From Saccharothrix deserti (GTDB taxonomy: Bacteria > Actinomycetota > Actinomycetes > Mycobacteriales > Pseudonocardiaceae), in the NCBI RefSeq assembly GCF_009769385.1, contig NZ_VKAB01000015.1:248001-312000 (forward strand): a stretch of 64,000 nucleotides of DNA. Direction: 5' to 3'. Position numbers and translations under genes: made by a program. The notes below the pieces were generated by a model that saw nothing but the letters and a program-made list of their open reading frames with translations, searched no databases and was not told the DNA's origin. Shown in pieces: positions 54,476 through 63,069 of the stretch. Positions within the stretch are counted from its first letter, which is position 1. Every line of letters starts with the position of its first letter.

Positions 54476-55567
54476 TCAGCTCGCGGTGTGGCGCGTCGCG
54501 GGGAGTTCCGCCGGGAGCGGGTAGGTGAAGGCCTTCGCCGGGTCCTCCAGGGCCAGGTGGCGATCCGTGACCGGCTTGCGGGAGCGCGTCCGGCGTTCCT
54601 GGTCCGGGATGGTCGGCTGGTAGTCGCCCAGCCAGGTGGTGACGTCGCCGGACACCCTGGCGTTCTCCGCGTGCAGCTCGCGCACCCGGTGCTCCAACTC
54701 GGCGATCCGCGCTTCCGCCTCGCGGTGGACCCGGACGACCGACCACAGGAGCTGGTAGGCGCTGCGCTCCACCTCCGCCGATCCGCTCTCGTCGGGCGGG
54801 GGTTCGGGCGGCTGGAACACGTGCGGCTGTGTTCGGGGCGGCTCGACCTCTTCCGGCCCGACTTCCTGCGGCTGCACGTCGTCCGGCTGCGCGTCGTCCG
54901 GCTGCACGTCGTCCGGCTGCACGTCGCTCGGCTGCACGTCGCTCGGCTGCGTTTCGGACGCCTGTGTTTCGTCCGGTTGCGTTTCGTCCGGCTGGGTTTC
55001 GGGCGACCGGGCTTCAGGCAGCCGGGCTTCGAGCGGCTCGGCTTCGGACGTGGACAGGCCGTGCTTCCGCGCCCAGTCCGGGCCGCCGATCATCACCGTG
55101 GTGATGTTCTCGATGCCCGGGTCCAACCAGTGCGGGCGGTGCGACTCGGCGTCGTTCTCCCCACCTGCGGCCAGGCAGTGCAGGTAACGGGCGGTCGCCA
55201 GCACGTCCAGCGCGAGCCTCGGGTGCACGGCGTCGTGGATCAGATCGGCGATCCGGTCCCACGGCGGCATGCAGTCGGGCCGTGCGTGGACGCCTATCCA
55301 CCGCGACATCTCGGCCCGCACCGCGCCGAGCGACCGGCCGTGGGCCCAGTGCCCCGGCACGCCCGCCGCACGCCGGAGGATCCGCCGGTACGCGGCGCCC
55401 ATCCGACCGTGCTCGTCCACCAGGTGGACCAGCAGGAACAACGCCAGCCAACGACGTTCTCGGGACAGGGCCCGATCTGAGAAATCGGCCTCCGACCGGA
55501 GGACCATCACCGCGGGCTGCCCACGACCACGCCGCCCGACGGATTCACCACCACCACTACGAGTCAC
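54476..55567 (-). CDS. Protein with pentapeptide-repeat acidic linker and coiled coil
   Basis: 363 residues. The N-terminal 170 residues are folded and helical (ERRWLALFLLVHLVDEHG, RIADLIHDAVHPRLALDVLATARYLH). Residues about 185-245 are a tandem five-residue repeat of the form QPDDV/QPDET. A coiled coil (REAEARIAELEHRVRELHAENARV) and a basic C-terminus follow. GTG 55567 is used because AAGGAG is 5 nt upstream; the GTG at 55573 overlaps that site. It could bridge two partners. No family is recognised. Confidence 0.75.
   Translation of the reverse strand: MTRSGGGESVGRRGRGQPAVMVLRSEADFSDRALSRERRWLALFLLVHLVDEHGRMGAAYRRILRRAAGVPGHWAHGRSLGAVRAEMSRWIGVHARPDCMPPWDRIADLIHDAVHPRLALDVLATARYLHCLAAGGENDAESHRPHWLDPGIENITTVMIGGPDWARKHGLSTSEAEPLEARLPEARSPETQPDETQPDETQASETQPSDVQPSDVQPDDVQPDDAQPDDVQPQEVGPEEVEPPRTQPHVFQPPEPPPDESGSAEVERSAYQLLWSVVRVHREAEARIAELEHRVRELHAENARVSGDVTTWLGDYQPTIPDQERRTRSRKPVTDRHLALEDPAKAFTYPLPAELPATRHTAS
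54871..55005. repeat. Nine 15-bp tandem repeats inside a gene
   Basis: Units such as gctgcacgtcgtccg follow each other at exact 15-bp steps from 54871 to 55005 and encode the QPDDV-type pentapeptides. The first units are nearly identical and the last three are diverged. The copy number could vary by replication slippage. Confidence 0.9.
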
Positions 55568-55648
55568 TGCCACTCCTTCGCCGGATCAGCGGGACGACCA
55601 CCTCTCCCAACGTTTCGGAGGCTACGTCCGTCCGGCGGCTGACCACCG

Positions 55649-55676
55649 CCCGAAAAGGTCAAACCCACTTTTCGGG
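55649..55676. promoter_or_regulatory. Inverted repeat between divergent genes
   Basis: Perfect 9-bp arms CCCGAAAAG (55649-55657) and CTTTTCGGG (55668-55676), spaced 10 bp, lie between the repeat-protein gene (start 55567) and the amidohydrolase gene (start 55742). It is a possible operator or 5'-UTR hairpin. Confidence 0.45.
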
Positions 55677-55741
55677 TTACCGCCAGAGGCCTAGGCGGCC
55701 ACGTTGTGTGTCGCCCGATCGGGTCAGGCAGGATCGTGGCC

Positions 55742-57043
55742 ATGTCGCTTCGCCTGCACGCCCCCGTTGTCCTGCCCTGCGATCCCGCCTGCACCGTCCT
55801 GCGCGACGCCGTGGTCGACGTCGTCGACGGTCGGGTGGCGTACGTCGGCTCGGAGGCCGACGCGCCGGAGTTCGCGGGCGAGGTCCGCCGGTTGAGCGGA
55901 ATCCTGCTGCCCGGTCTGGTGAACACCCACGCGCACAGCCCGATGGTGCTGCTGCGCGGGTTGGGCGGCGACCTGCCGCTGCTGCGCTGGCTGCGTGAGG
56001 CGATGTGGCCGGCCGAGGCGAAGATGAAGCCCGAGGACATCCGGGTCGGCATGCTGCTCGGCGCGGTGGAGATGCTGCGCAACGGCGTGACCACCAGCGC
56101 CGAGATGTACTTCCACGGCGAGCAGCTGGCCGACGCGGTGCTGGCGGCCGGGTCGCGGGTGCTGTTCGGCGCGGCGATCATGGACCTGCCGGGGATGCCG
56201 TGGCGGCCGATGACCGACGACATCACCCGGTGGATCGACGCGGACGGGCTGCGGTTCGGGCCGGACGAGCGGATCGAGCTGAGCTACGGGCCGCACTCGG
56301 CGTACATCCTGTCGCCGGAGGCGCTGGGCGAGATCGCCGGTGAGGCGCGCGAGCGCGGGGCGTTGGTGCAGATCCACGTCGCCGAGTCGGCCGAGGAGGA
56401 CCTGGAGCAGCGCGCGTCGCACGGGTCCGTGCCGCGGTTGCTGGAGAAGGCGGGCGTGCTCGGCGGGCGGGTGCTCTCGGCGCACTCCGTGCACCTGTCG
56501 CCGGAGGACGTGCGGATCTACGCCGAGCACCAGGTCGGGATCGCGCACTGCCCCGGCTCGAACACCAAGCTGGCGTCCGGGATCGCGCCGCTGCGGTCCT
56601 ACGTCGACGCGGGCGTGCCGGTCGGGTTGGGCACGGACGGGCCGGCGTCCAACGACGACCTGGACCTGTTCGAGGAGGCCAGGCTGGCGGCACTGCTGGC
56701 GCGGGTGACGTCGGGGGACGCCACCGCGATGCGGGCGGCGGACGCGTTGCTGCTGGCCACTCGGGGTGGGGCGGCGGCGTTGGGCCGTGACGACCTGGGT
56801 GCGTTGGAGGCGGGTCGGTGGGCGGACGTCGTGCACGTGGACGTGGACGACCCGGCGTTCGCGACCGGGTTGGACGCGCCGGACGAGCAGGTGCTGGCGA
56901 ACCTGGTGTGGGCGTCGGGGACGCGGCGGGTCAAGGACGTGTGGGTGGCGGGCAAGCAGGTCGTCGCCGACGGGGAGACCACGAACGTGGACCGGCGTGA
57001 GGCGCAGGCCGGTGTGCGTGCGGCGGCGAGTCGGCTCCGGTAG
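55742..57043 (+). CDS. Amidohydrolase, MTA/SAH deaminase-like
   Basis: 433 residues, amidohydrolase superfamily. It has the metal site NTHAHSPMVLLRG, HVAES (third His), SAHSVHLSPEDV (fourth) and GTDGPASNDDLDLFEE (Asp). This set is typical of the S-adenosylhomocysteine/5'-methylthioadenosine deaminase and chlorohydrolase group. The C-terminal beta-sandwich has EAGRWADVVHVDVDDP. It is probably an aminohydrolase of adenosine-like compounds. ATG 55742 lies 7 nt after CAGGAT with no ribosome-binding site. Confidence 0.9.
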   Translation: MSLRLHAPVVLPCDPACTVLRDAVVDVVDGRVAYVGSEADAPEFAGEVRRLSGILLPGLVNTHAHSPMVLLRGLGGDLPLLRWLREAMWPAEAKMKPEDIRVGMLLGAVEMLRNGVTTSAEMYFHGEQLADAVLAAGSRVLFGAAIMDLPGMPWRPMTDDITRWIDADGLRFGPDERIELSYGPHSAYILSPEALGEIAGEARERGALVQIHVAESAEEDLEQRASHGSVPRLLEKAGVLGGRVLSAHSVHLSPEDVRIYAEHQVGIAHCPGSNTKLASGIAPLRSYVDAGVPVGLGTDGPASNDDLDLFEEARLAALLARVTSGDATAMRAADALLLATRGGAAALGRDDLGALEAGRWADVVHVDVDDPAFATGLDAPDEQVLANLVWASGTRRVKDVWVAGKQVVADGETTNVDRREAQAGVRAAASRLR

Positions 57044-57086
57044 GCAGCGGATTTCGGTCTTGTGACGTCACCGCGGTGGAGGGCGG

Positions 57087-57770
57087 TCAGGCGCGCGGCC
57101 TGGGTCTGACCACGATCTCGGTGAAGTGGGCGTCGTCGCCCGCGTGCACGGCGGTGGCGACGGCCTGGGCGACGGAGTCCGCGTGCAGGTAGAGGTGCGG
57201 CTGGTAGTCGCCGCTCTCCTGGGCGCGGACTCCGCGTTGCATGTCGGTGTCGACGCGTCCGGGGTGGACGGACGTGACGCGGATGTCTCCCTCTTCGGCG
57301 CGCAGGACGTCACCGAAGGCGCGCAGGGCGAACTTGCTGGCGGCGTAGACGCCCCAGTCGGGGTTGGCGTGCAGGCCGGCGCCGGAGTTGATCAGGACCA
57401 CGTGGCCGCGGGTGGCGCGCAGGAGGGGGAGCGCGAGCCGGGTCAGTTCGGCGACGGCGACGACGTTGATCTCGAGGGTGCGGCGCCAGACGTCGGCGGT
57501 CGTTTCGGCGAGCGGTCCGAGTTCGGCGATGCCCGCGCTGTGCACGAGGACGTCCAGGCGGGTGAGGCCGGTGGTGGCGGTGGCCAGGGCGTCCGGGTCG
57601 GTCAACTCCACCGGCCAGGTGCGGGCGGACACCAGTGACCCGGCCAGTTCCGCCAACGCCGCCTCGTCCCGACCGCCCAGGAGCAGGTCGTGCGTCGGTG
57701 CGAGAACACGGGCGACAGCCGCACCGATGCCGCGCGACGCACCGGTGATCAAGGCAACGGGTCGGCTCAT
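57087..57770 (-). CDS. Short-chain dehydrogenase/reductase
   Basis: 227 residues. The nucleotide motif is ITGASRGIGAAVA, with GGRDEAAL after strand 2 (NADP-type Arg), HSAGIAE in place of NNAG, and catalytic YAASK. It is a short, classical SDR with unknown substrate. ATG 57770 has no ribosome-binding site; TAGGGT lies 6 nt upstream. The nine-unit 22-bp repeat array begins 57 bp upstream of its start, so the array lies on its promoter side. Confidence 0.92.
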   Translation of the reverse strand: MSRPVALITGASRGIGAAVARVLAPTHDLLLGGRDEAALAELAGSLVSARTWPVELTDPDALATATTGLTRLDVLVHSAGIAELGPLAETTADVWRRTLEINVVAVAELTRLALPLLRATRGHVVLINSGAGLHANPDWGVYAASKFALRAFGDVLRAEEGDIRVTSVHPGRVDTDMQRGVRAQESGDYQPHLYLHADSVAQAVATAVHAGDDAHFTEIVVRPRPRA

Positions 57771-57827
57771 GAACCGACCCTAACCGGCACTTCCGCCGTA
57801 ACCCACCCGGAGGACCAGCAACGTCCT

Positions 57828-58029
57828 GAACGTTGAATTCGGACATTCCGAACGTAGGACACACGCGTTCCGAACGTAGGACACACGCGAGAGTCGAACC
57901 CTCGCGTCCCGAGAGTCGAACACTCAGGTGGGCCGAGTTCAACACTCAGGTTCCGGCCACGCGCGTCCTGAGCGTTGAACTCACAGGACCTGAACGTTCG
58001 ACTCTCGCTACCTGAGGGTTCGACTCTCG
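57828..58029. repeat. Array of nine degenerate 22-bp quasi-palindromic repeats
   Basis: Sixteen-base cores begin at 57828, 57850, 57872, 57889, 57911, 57933, 57970, 57992 and 58014. Most steps are exactly 22 bp; one is 17 and one 37. The shared pattern is GARnGTnnrACnCnCr followed by a 6-nt spacer. Examples are GAACGTAGGACACACG (twice), GAGAGTCGAACACTCA and GAACGTTCGACTCTCG. Units 4-5 are close to the reverse complement of units 8-9, so the core is quasi-palindromic. There are no unique spacers, so it is not a CRISPR. It lies between phoX (3' side) and an SDR gene (5' side). Confidence 0.88.
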
Positions 58030-58037
58030 GGAGTTGT

Positions 58038-58071
58038 GTGGAGGGCCCGGCACTGGGCGCGAGCCCTCCAC
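58038..58071 (-). terminator. Terminator after phoX
   Basis: Perfect 9-bp arms GTGGAGGGC (58038-58046) and GCCCTCCAC (58063-58071) with a 16-nt GC-rich loop, 7 nt beyond the phoX stop. It directly abuts the repeat array. Confidence 0.65.
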
Positions 58072-58078
58072 CTCGGGG

Positions 58079-60163
58079 TCAGCCGCAGATGCGGCCCTTG
58101 TCCTTCTTCCACACCGCGACGACGGACGGGCGCGGCTGGGAGGTGCCGCCGTCCGGCCAGTGCGAGGCCGGGTTGGAGGCCGACGCGCCGTCGATCTCAC
58201 CGGGGTGCTGCACGGCGACCAGCACGAAGTCGTCCTCGATGACCGGGCCGCACGTCTCGGCGCCCTTCGGCACGGTGAGGAACTGCTTCACGCGACCGCG
58301 GTAGGGGCCCTCGACCGGCACCGCGAACAGGCCGTCGTTCGACTTCAGGGCGTTGCCGTCGGTGGAGATCCACAGGTTGCCCTGCGCGTCGAACGCCACG
58401 TTGTCCGGGCACGAGATCGGCGAGACCTGGGTCTTGTCGTAGCCGCCGAAGTACGTGTCGGGCGACGTCGGGTCGCCGCACACCAGCATCAGCTTCCACG
58501 AGAACGTGGTCGCGGTGTTGTCGCCGCGGCGCTCCTCCAGCTCCAGCACGTGCCCGTGCCGGTTGTTGAGGCGCGGGTTCGGCTCGGTGGCGCCTTCCTT
58601 GCCCGCCTTGCCGCGGTCGGTGTTGTTGGTCAGCGCCGCGTACACCCGGCGGTTGCGCGGGTTCGGCTCGACGTCCTCGGGGCGGTCCATCCTGGTCGCG
58701 CCGACCTTGTCCGCCGCGAGCCGGGTGAAGACGTAGACCTCTTCGGCGGTGAAGCCGGGCACGAACGACTTGGTGCCACTGGCCAGCGGGATCCACTCGC
58801 CGGAGCCGTCGAACTCGCCGTCCGCGGGCAGCTTGCCGGAGCCGTCGATCTCGGCGACCGGGCTGTCGCCGGTGAACTTGGCGACGTACAGCGTGCCCTT
58901 GTCCAGCAGCTTCTTGTTGTGCTCACGGGCGTGCTTGCTGTTGCCCGGCTTGAACTTCTCGTCGGACACGAACTTGTACATGTAGTCGAAGCGCTCGTCG
59001 TCACCCATGTACGCGACCACGCGGCCGTCGCGGGCGATGATCACGTTGGCGCCCTCGTGCTTGAAGCGGCCGAGCGCGGTGTGCTTGACCGGCGTCGAGG
59101 TCGGGTCGAGCGGGTCGATCTCGACGACCCAGCCGAACCGGTTGACCTCGTTGGGCTCCTGCGCCACGTCGAACCGCTTGTCGAACCGCTCCCACTTGCG
59201 CGTGGACGCCGCGCCGGACAGGCCGTACCGGGTGAGCCGCGCCTTCACCACCGGGTCGGTGACCGAGCCCGCGTTGCCGAAGTACTGGTTGAAGTTCTCC
59301 TCGCCGGACAGGATCGTGCCCCACGGCGTGACGCCGCCGGCGCAGTTGTTGAGCGTGCCCAACACCTTCGTGCCGGTCGGGTCGGCCGACGTCTTGAGGA
59401 ACGCGGAACCCGCCGCCGGGCCGGTGACCTTGAACTCCGAGGTCGCGGTCAGCCGCCGGTTGTAGCGCCGGTCCACCTTGGGCACCAGCTTGCCGCTGCG
59501 CCGGTCGCGCTCGACCAGCACGACCGAGGCGCCGTGCGCGGCCCACGCGATCTCGGTCTGCTCGCGGGTGGGGTTGTTCGCGTCCCAGTTCTTGAACAGG
59601 AACTCCTCGCTGGTGTACTCGTGGTTGGCCACGAGCACCCACTGGTCGTGCCTGCCGACCGGCACCAGGCCGAGGAAGTCGCAGTTGTAGCCGAACTGCT
59701 TCGCCTGCGCCGCCGGGGTCTGGCCGTCGAAGTCGAACGCGGGCGCGCCGGGCACCACCGGGTCGCCCCAGCGCAGCACGACGCCCTGCTCGTAACCCTC
59801 GGCCGTGACGACGCGGTCCTCGGTGTTGGGCGCGACGGCGGTGAAGTTCAGGCCGTCCTTGCGCCGCCCGCCGCCCAGGTCGACATCGGCGTCGGCGGTG
59901 GTGGGCTCAGCGACGGCGCTGCCGGCACCGACCAGCCCGACACCCGCGCCCGCGACGGCGAGCACCGCGCCCGCCTTCAGCAGGCCACGCCGACGCACGA
60001 CCTCGCCGACGACGTCACCGAAGTAGGCGTTGCCGGACGTGTTGGGCGCCTCGTGCGCGCACGCGTCGCCGCAGCGGTACTTGCAGGTGATCGCCGAACG
60101 CCCGAGGGGGTGATTGGGCAACAGGGGCAGCAGGCGCCGGCCCCGATCGGTGGATGAGGACAC
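58079..60163 (-). CDS. phoX: PhoX-family alkaline phosphatase
   Basis: 694 residues, typical length for the DUF839/PhoX family. A cytoplasmic-looking front of 55 residues precedes a Tat motif RRRGLLKAGAVLAVAGAG. The beta-propeller body has GYNCDFLGLVP, VANHEYTSEEF, NCAGGVTPWGTILSGEEN (the metal-binding region with Cys and Glu), RFGWVVEIDP and CPDNVAFDAQGNLWISTDGN. It is an exported calcium/iron-dependent phosphomonoesterase or diesterase. GTG 60163 has GGAGG 5 nt upstream. A PHO-box-like element lies about 70 bp upstream. Confidence 0.93.
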   Translation of the reverse strand: MSSSTDRGRRLLPLLPNHPLGRSAITCKYRCGDACAHEAPNTSGNAYFGDVVGEVVRRRGLLKAGAVLAVAGAGVGLVGAGSAVAEPTTADADVDLGGGRRKDGLNFTAVAPNTEDRVVTAEGYEQGVVLRWGDPVVPGAPAFDFDGQTPAAQAKQFGYNCDFLGLVPVGRHDQWVLVANHEYTSEEFLFKNWDANNPTREQTEIAWAAHGASVVLVERDRRSGKLVPKVDRRYNRRLTATSEFKVTGPAAGSAFLKTSADPTGTKVLGTLNNCAGGVTPWGTILSGEENFNQYFGNAGSVTDPVVKARLTRYGLSGAASTRKWERFDKRFDVAQEPNEVNRFGWVVEIDPLDPTSTPVKHTALGRFKHEGANVIIARDGRVVAYMGDDERFDYMYKFVSDEKFKPGNSKHAREHNKKLLDKGTLYVAKFTGDSPVAEIDGSGKLPADGEFDGSGEWIPLASGTKSFVPGFTAEEVYVFTRLAADKVGATRMDRPEDVEPNPRNRRVYAALTNNTDRGKAGKEGATEPNPRLNNRHGHVLELEERRGDNTATTFSWKLMLVCGDPTSPDTYFGGYDKTQVSPISCPDNVAFDAQGNLWISTDGNALKSNDGLFAVPVEGPYRGRVKQFLTVPKGAETCGPVIEDDFVLVAVQHPGEIDGASASNPASHWPDGGTSQPRPSVVAVWKKDKGRICG

Positions 60164-60231
60164 ACGGACCTCCGAGATCGCTCAGTGGGAACTGGGCGAC
60201 CGTAGGAGTGCAACCCCTCCTGCAACAAACG

Positions 60232-60242
60232 TCGAAGTGAAC
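60232..60242 (-). promoter_or_regulatory. PHO-box-like half element upstream of phoX
   Basis: On the minus strand this reads GTTCACTTCGA, matching the start of the actinobacterial 11-bp PhoP repeat unit (GTTCACC type). The next 11 bases (GTTTGTTGC) are a poor second unit. It is a plausible PhoP site for phoX, 70 bp before the start. Confidence 0.4.
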
Positions 60243-60444
60243 GGCAGGAGAACACCTCCACGGCCAACCAACCGGAACCGCCTGCTCACACGGCGTGTGG
60301 TCAGTCGATCACACGCCGATGCGCCCGCCCTCCCCCACGACTTCCACGGCAACCCACACCGCGAGGTCGCGTCGGTCGTTCGCGACTCATTTTCCGCCGA
60401 TCACGCTCACCCTTCGTCAACCCACCATTCGACCAGTTCCGATT

Positions 60445-60465
60445 TTGCTTAGCCTAGCTAAGCAA
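60445..60465. promoter_or_regulatory. 21-bp operator-like palindrome
   Basis: Left arm TTGCTTAGCC and right arm AGCTAAGCAA around a central T; 9 of 10 pairs match. It contains TTAGCCTAGCTAA, which recalls DtxR/IdeR iron boxes without fitting the consensus fully. It sits 12 bp upstream of the HAD gene's TACGGT box, in the -35 region, so it could repress that gene. Confidence 0.65.
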
Positions 60466-60490
60466 GCGGCCTCGCACTACGGTCATGGGT

Positions 60491-61132
60491 GTGGAAGCTG
60501 TGGTGTTCGACCTGGACGGCGTGCTGGTGGACTCCGAGCGGATGTGGGACGAGGTGCGCCAAGCCTTCGCCGCTCGACACGGGGGCAGGTGGCTGCCCGC
60601 GTCGACACGCGCGATGCAGGGCATGAGCACACCCGAGTGGGCGACGTACCTGGTGACCGAGGTGGGCGTCCGGCTCACCCCGGCCGAGACGGCGGCGGGC
60701 GTGATCGGCGAGATGGCCGAGCGCTACGCCGAGGGCCCGCCCGTGCTGCCGGGCGCGGTCGAGGTCGTGCGCGAGGTGGCGTCCCGCTACCCGGTGGCGA
60801 TCGCCAGCTCGTCACCGCCGGTGCTGATCAAGTCGTTCCTGGCGGCGACCGACCTGACCGGCGTCGTCCCGGTGGCGTTGTCGAGCGAGCAGGCGGGCGC
60901 CGGCAAACCCGCGCCGGACGTCTACCTGCTGGCCGCGTCCAAGCTGGGCGTGGAGCCGACCGACTGCGCCGCCGTGGAGGACTCGACCAACGGCCTGCGC
61001 TCGGCCCTGGCCGCCGGCATGACCGTCTACGCCGTACCCAACCCCCACTTCCCCCCGGACCCGGCGGTGTTGGCGCACGTCACGGTGTTGCGCTCGCTGT
61101 CCGACCTGCCCGGAGCGCTGTCCGGCCGATGA
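60491..61132 (+). CDS. HAD hydrolase, beta-phosphoglucomutase/phosphoglycolate-phosphatase-like
   Basis: 213 residues. Motif I is VVFDLDGVLVDSERMWDEV, with two Asp; the cap is helical (C1). Motif II is IASSSPP, motif III has GAGKPAPDVYLLAASKLG, and motif IV is AVEDSTNGLRSALAAGM. It acts on a small phosphorylated sugar or acid, either as phosphatase or mutase. GTG 60491 lies 7 nt after TACGGT; the ATG at 60485 lies only 1 nt after it. GTG is therefore favoured for a leaderless mRNA. An operator-like palindrome overlaps its promoter. Confidence 0.9.
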   Translation: MEAVVFDLDGVLVDSERMWDEVRQAFAARHGGRWLPASTRAMQGMSTPEWATYLVTEVGVRLTPAETAAGVIGEMAERYAEGPPVLPGAVEVVREVASRYPVAIASSSPPVLIKSFLAATDLTGVVPVALSSEQAGAGKPAPDVYLLAASKLGVEPTDCAAVEDSTNGLRSALAAGMTVYAVPNPHFPPDPAVLAHVTVLRSLSDLPGALSGR

Positions 61133-61153
61133 CGACCGCCTAGCGTGCAGCTC

Positions 61154-61882
61154 ATGGAACGACGGGTTGCGGTTGTCACCGGGGCGGCTCAGGGGATCGG
61201 GTTGCGGATCGCCGAGGTGTTGCGGGGGGACGGGTACGAGGTGGTGGGGTTCGACCTCGCCGCGACGGACGGCGGGGTGGTCGGGGACGTGTCGTCGCCC
61301 GGTGACGTCGCCAAGGTGGTCGAGCGGGTGGCCGGGCGGGTCGACGTGTTGGTCAACAACGCCGGGATCGCGGGGATCGTGCCGTTCGAGGACACGTCCT
61401 TGGCGCAGTGGCAGCGGATGCTCGAAGTCAACCTGACCGGGCCGTTCCTGCTCACGCAGGCGCTGGGCAGGCTGATGCTGGACGCGGGCACGGGGTCGGT
61501 GGTCAACATCGCGTCCGTGGCCGGCTTGCGCGGGGTGGCGGATCGGGCCGCCTACAACACCACCAAGCACGGGCTCATCGGGATGACGCGCACCCTCGCG
61601 GTGGAGTGGGGTGGGCGCGGTGTCCGGGTCAACGCGGTGTGCCCCGGCTGGGTCAAGACCGAGATGGACGTCGAGTCGCAGGCCGGCGGGCACTACGGCG
61701 ACACCGACATCACCGACCACGTGCCGCTCGGCCGGTTCGCCGTTCCCGACGACATCGCGCAGGCCGTGGCGTTCCTGGCCGACCCGGCGCGCAGCGGGTT
61801 CGTCAACGGTGTCGCGCTGCCCGTGGACGGCGGCTGGACGGCCGACGGGTCGTGGCAGTCGCTGCGGCTGTCGAAGCGCTGA
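61154..61882 (+). CDS. Short-chain dehydrogenase/reductase
   Basis: 242 residues, classical SDR: VTGAAQGIGLRIAEVL, GDVSSPGDV (Asp-type NAD preference after strand 2), NNAGIAGIVP, VNIASVAGLRG with the catalytic Ser, YNTTKHGLIGM with Tyr and Lys, and VNAVCPGWVKTEM. The substrate is unknown. ATG 61154 lies 7 nt after TAGCGT (61141-61146) with no ribosome-binding site. It is convergent with ino1, with a shared terminator between. Confidence 0.93.
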   Translation: MERRVAVVTGAAQGIGLRIAEVLRGDGYEVVGFDLAATDGGVVGDVSSPGDVAKVVERVAGRVDVLVNNAGIAGIVPFEDTSLAQWQRMLEVNLTGPFLLTQALGRLMLDAGTGSVVNIASVAGLRGVADRAAYNTTKHGLIGMTRTLAVEWGGRGVRVNAVCPGWVKTEMDVESQAGGHYGDTDITDHVPLGRFAVPDDIAQAVAFLADPARSGFVNGVALPVDGGWTADGSWQSLRLSKR

Positions 61883-61898
61883 TCACGCCCACGACAAA

Positions 61899-61934
61899 AC
61901 CCCCTTGGGCCCGGCGAGCCGGGTCCAAGGGGGT
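61899..61934. terminator. Bidirectional terminator, SDR / ino1
   Basis: A 16-bp stem (61899-61914 with 61919-61934, one G-T pair) and a CGAG loop between converging genes. On the minus strand it is followed by TTTT, so it mainly serves ino1. Confidence 0.9.
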
Positions 61935-61948
61935 ACCGCTCAACGTTG

Positions 61949-63040
61949 TCAGCGCTCGACGTCGCCGCGGATGAAGGCCTCGACCGCCTCGTGCGCCTCG
62001 GAGTCCGAGTACTGCACCGGCGGGGACTTCATGAAGTACGACGACGCGGACAGGATCGGGCCACCGATCCCCCGGTCCAGCGCGATCTTCGCCGCCCGCA
62101 CCGCGTCGATGATGATGCCCGCCGAGTTCGGCGAGTCCCACACCTCGAGCTTGTACTCCAGGTTCAGCGGCACGTCGCCGAACGCCCGGCCCTCCAGCCG
62201 CACGTACGCCCACTTGCGGTCGTCGAGCCACGCCACGTAGTCGGACGGTCCGATGTGGACGTTCCGCTTGCCGAGGTCGCGGTCGACCTGCGAGGTCACC
62301 GCCTGCGTCTTGGAGACCTTCTTGGACTCCAGCCGCTCCAGCTCCTTCATGTTCAGGAAGTCCATGTTCCCGCCCACGTTGAGCTGCATCGTCCGGTCGA
62401 GCTGGACGCCGCGGTCCTCGAAGAGCTTCGCCAGCACGCGGTGCGTGATGGTGGCGCCGACCTGCGACTTGATGTCGTCGCCGACGATCGGCACGCCGGC
62501 CGCGCGGAACTTCTCCGCCCACTCCGGGTCGGAGGCGATGAACACCGGCAGCGCGTTGACGAACGCCACACCGGCGTCGATGGCGGCCTGCGCGTAGAAG
62601 CGGTCCGCCTCCTCCGAGCCGACCGGCAGGTACGACACCAGCACGTCGACCGACGCGTCGCGCAACGCCTGCGCCACGTCGACCGGCTGCTCGTCGGACT
62701 CCTCGATGGTCTCCCGGTAGAACCTGCCGAGCCCGTCGAACGTGTGCCCGCGCTGCACGGTGACGCCCAGCGGCGGCACGTCGGCGATCTTGATCGTGTT
62801 GTTCTCACTCGCGCCGATGGCCTCGGACAGGTCGGTGCCGACCTTCTTGGCGTCCACGTCGAACGCGGCGACGAACTCGATGTCGCTGACGTGGTACTCG
62901 CCGAAGCGGACGTGCATCAGACCGGGCACGCGGGTGCTCGGGTCGGCATCGCGGTAGTAGTGGACGCCCTGCACCAGCGACGCCGCGCAGTTGCCGACCC
63001 CGACAATGGCCACTCGAACGGTGCGGCGGTTGTCGCCCAT
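61949..63040 (-). CDS. ino1: Inositol-3-phosphate synthase
   Basis: 363 residues, length of the actinobacterial enzyme. It has the NAD motif [16 protein letters not shown] near the start, [34 protein letters not shown] and [12 protein letters not shown], and the catalytic lysine region [19 protein letters not shown]. It converts glucose-6-phosphate to myo-inositol-3-phosphate for phosphatidylinositol and mycothiol. ATG 63040 has AAGGAGG 8 nt upstream. It lies 29 bp after the padR gene and is likely co-transcribed. Confidence 0.97.
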   Translation of the reverse strand: MGDNRRTVRVAIVGVGNCAASLVQGVHYYRDADPSTRVPGLMHVRFGEYHVSDIEFVAAFDVDAKKVGTDLSEAIGASENNTIKIADVPPLGVTVQRGHTFDGLGRFYRETIEESDEQPVDVAQALRDASVDVLVSYLPVGSEEADRFYAQAAIDAGVAFVNALPVFIASDPEWAEKFRAAGVPIVGDDIKSQVGATITHRVLAKLFEDRGVQLDRTMQLNVGGNMDFLNMKELERLESKKVSKTQAVTSQVDRDLGKRNVHIGPSDYVAWLDDRKWAYVRLEGRAFGDVPLNLEYKLEVWDSPNSAGIIIDAVRAAKIALDRGIGGPILSASSYFMKSPPVQYSDSEAHEAVEAFIRGDVER

Positions 63041-63069
63041 GCCGAGTCCTCCTTGTTCATCAGTGAGAG

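Noticed and set aside
57828-58029. CRISPR array
   Set aside because: The repeats are degenerate, 22 bp apart, with 6-nt spacers that are not unique, and there are no cas genes.
57833-58304. Short plus-strand reading frames beginning at 57833 and 57975
   Set aside because: They translate the 22-bp repeat array and then run antisense into the end of phoX; no ribosome-binding site and no conserved domain.
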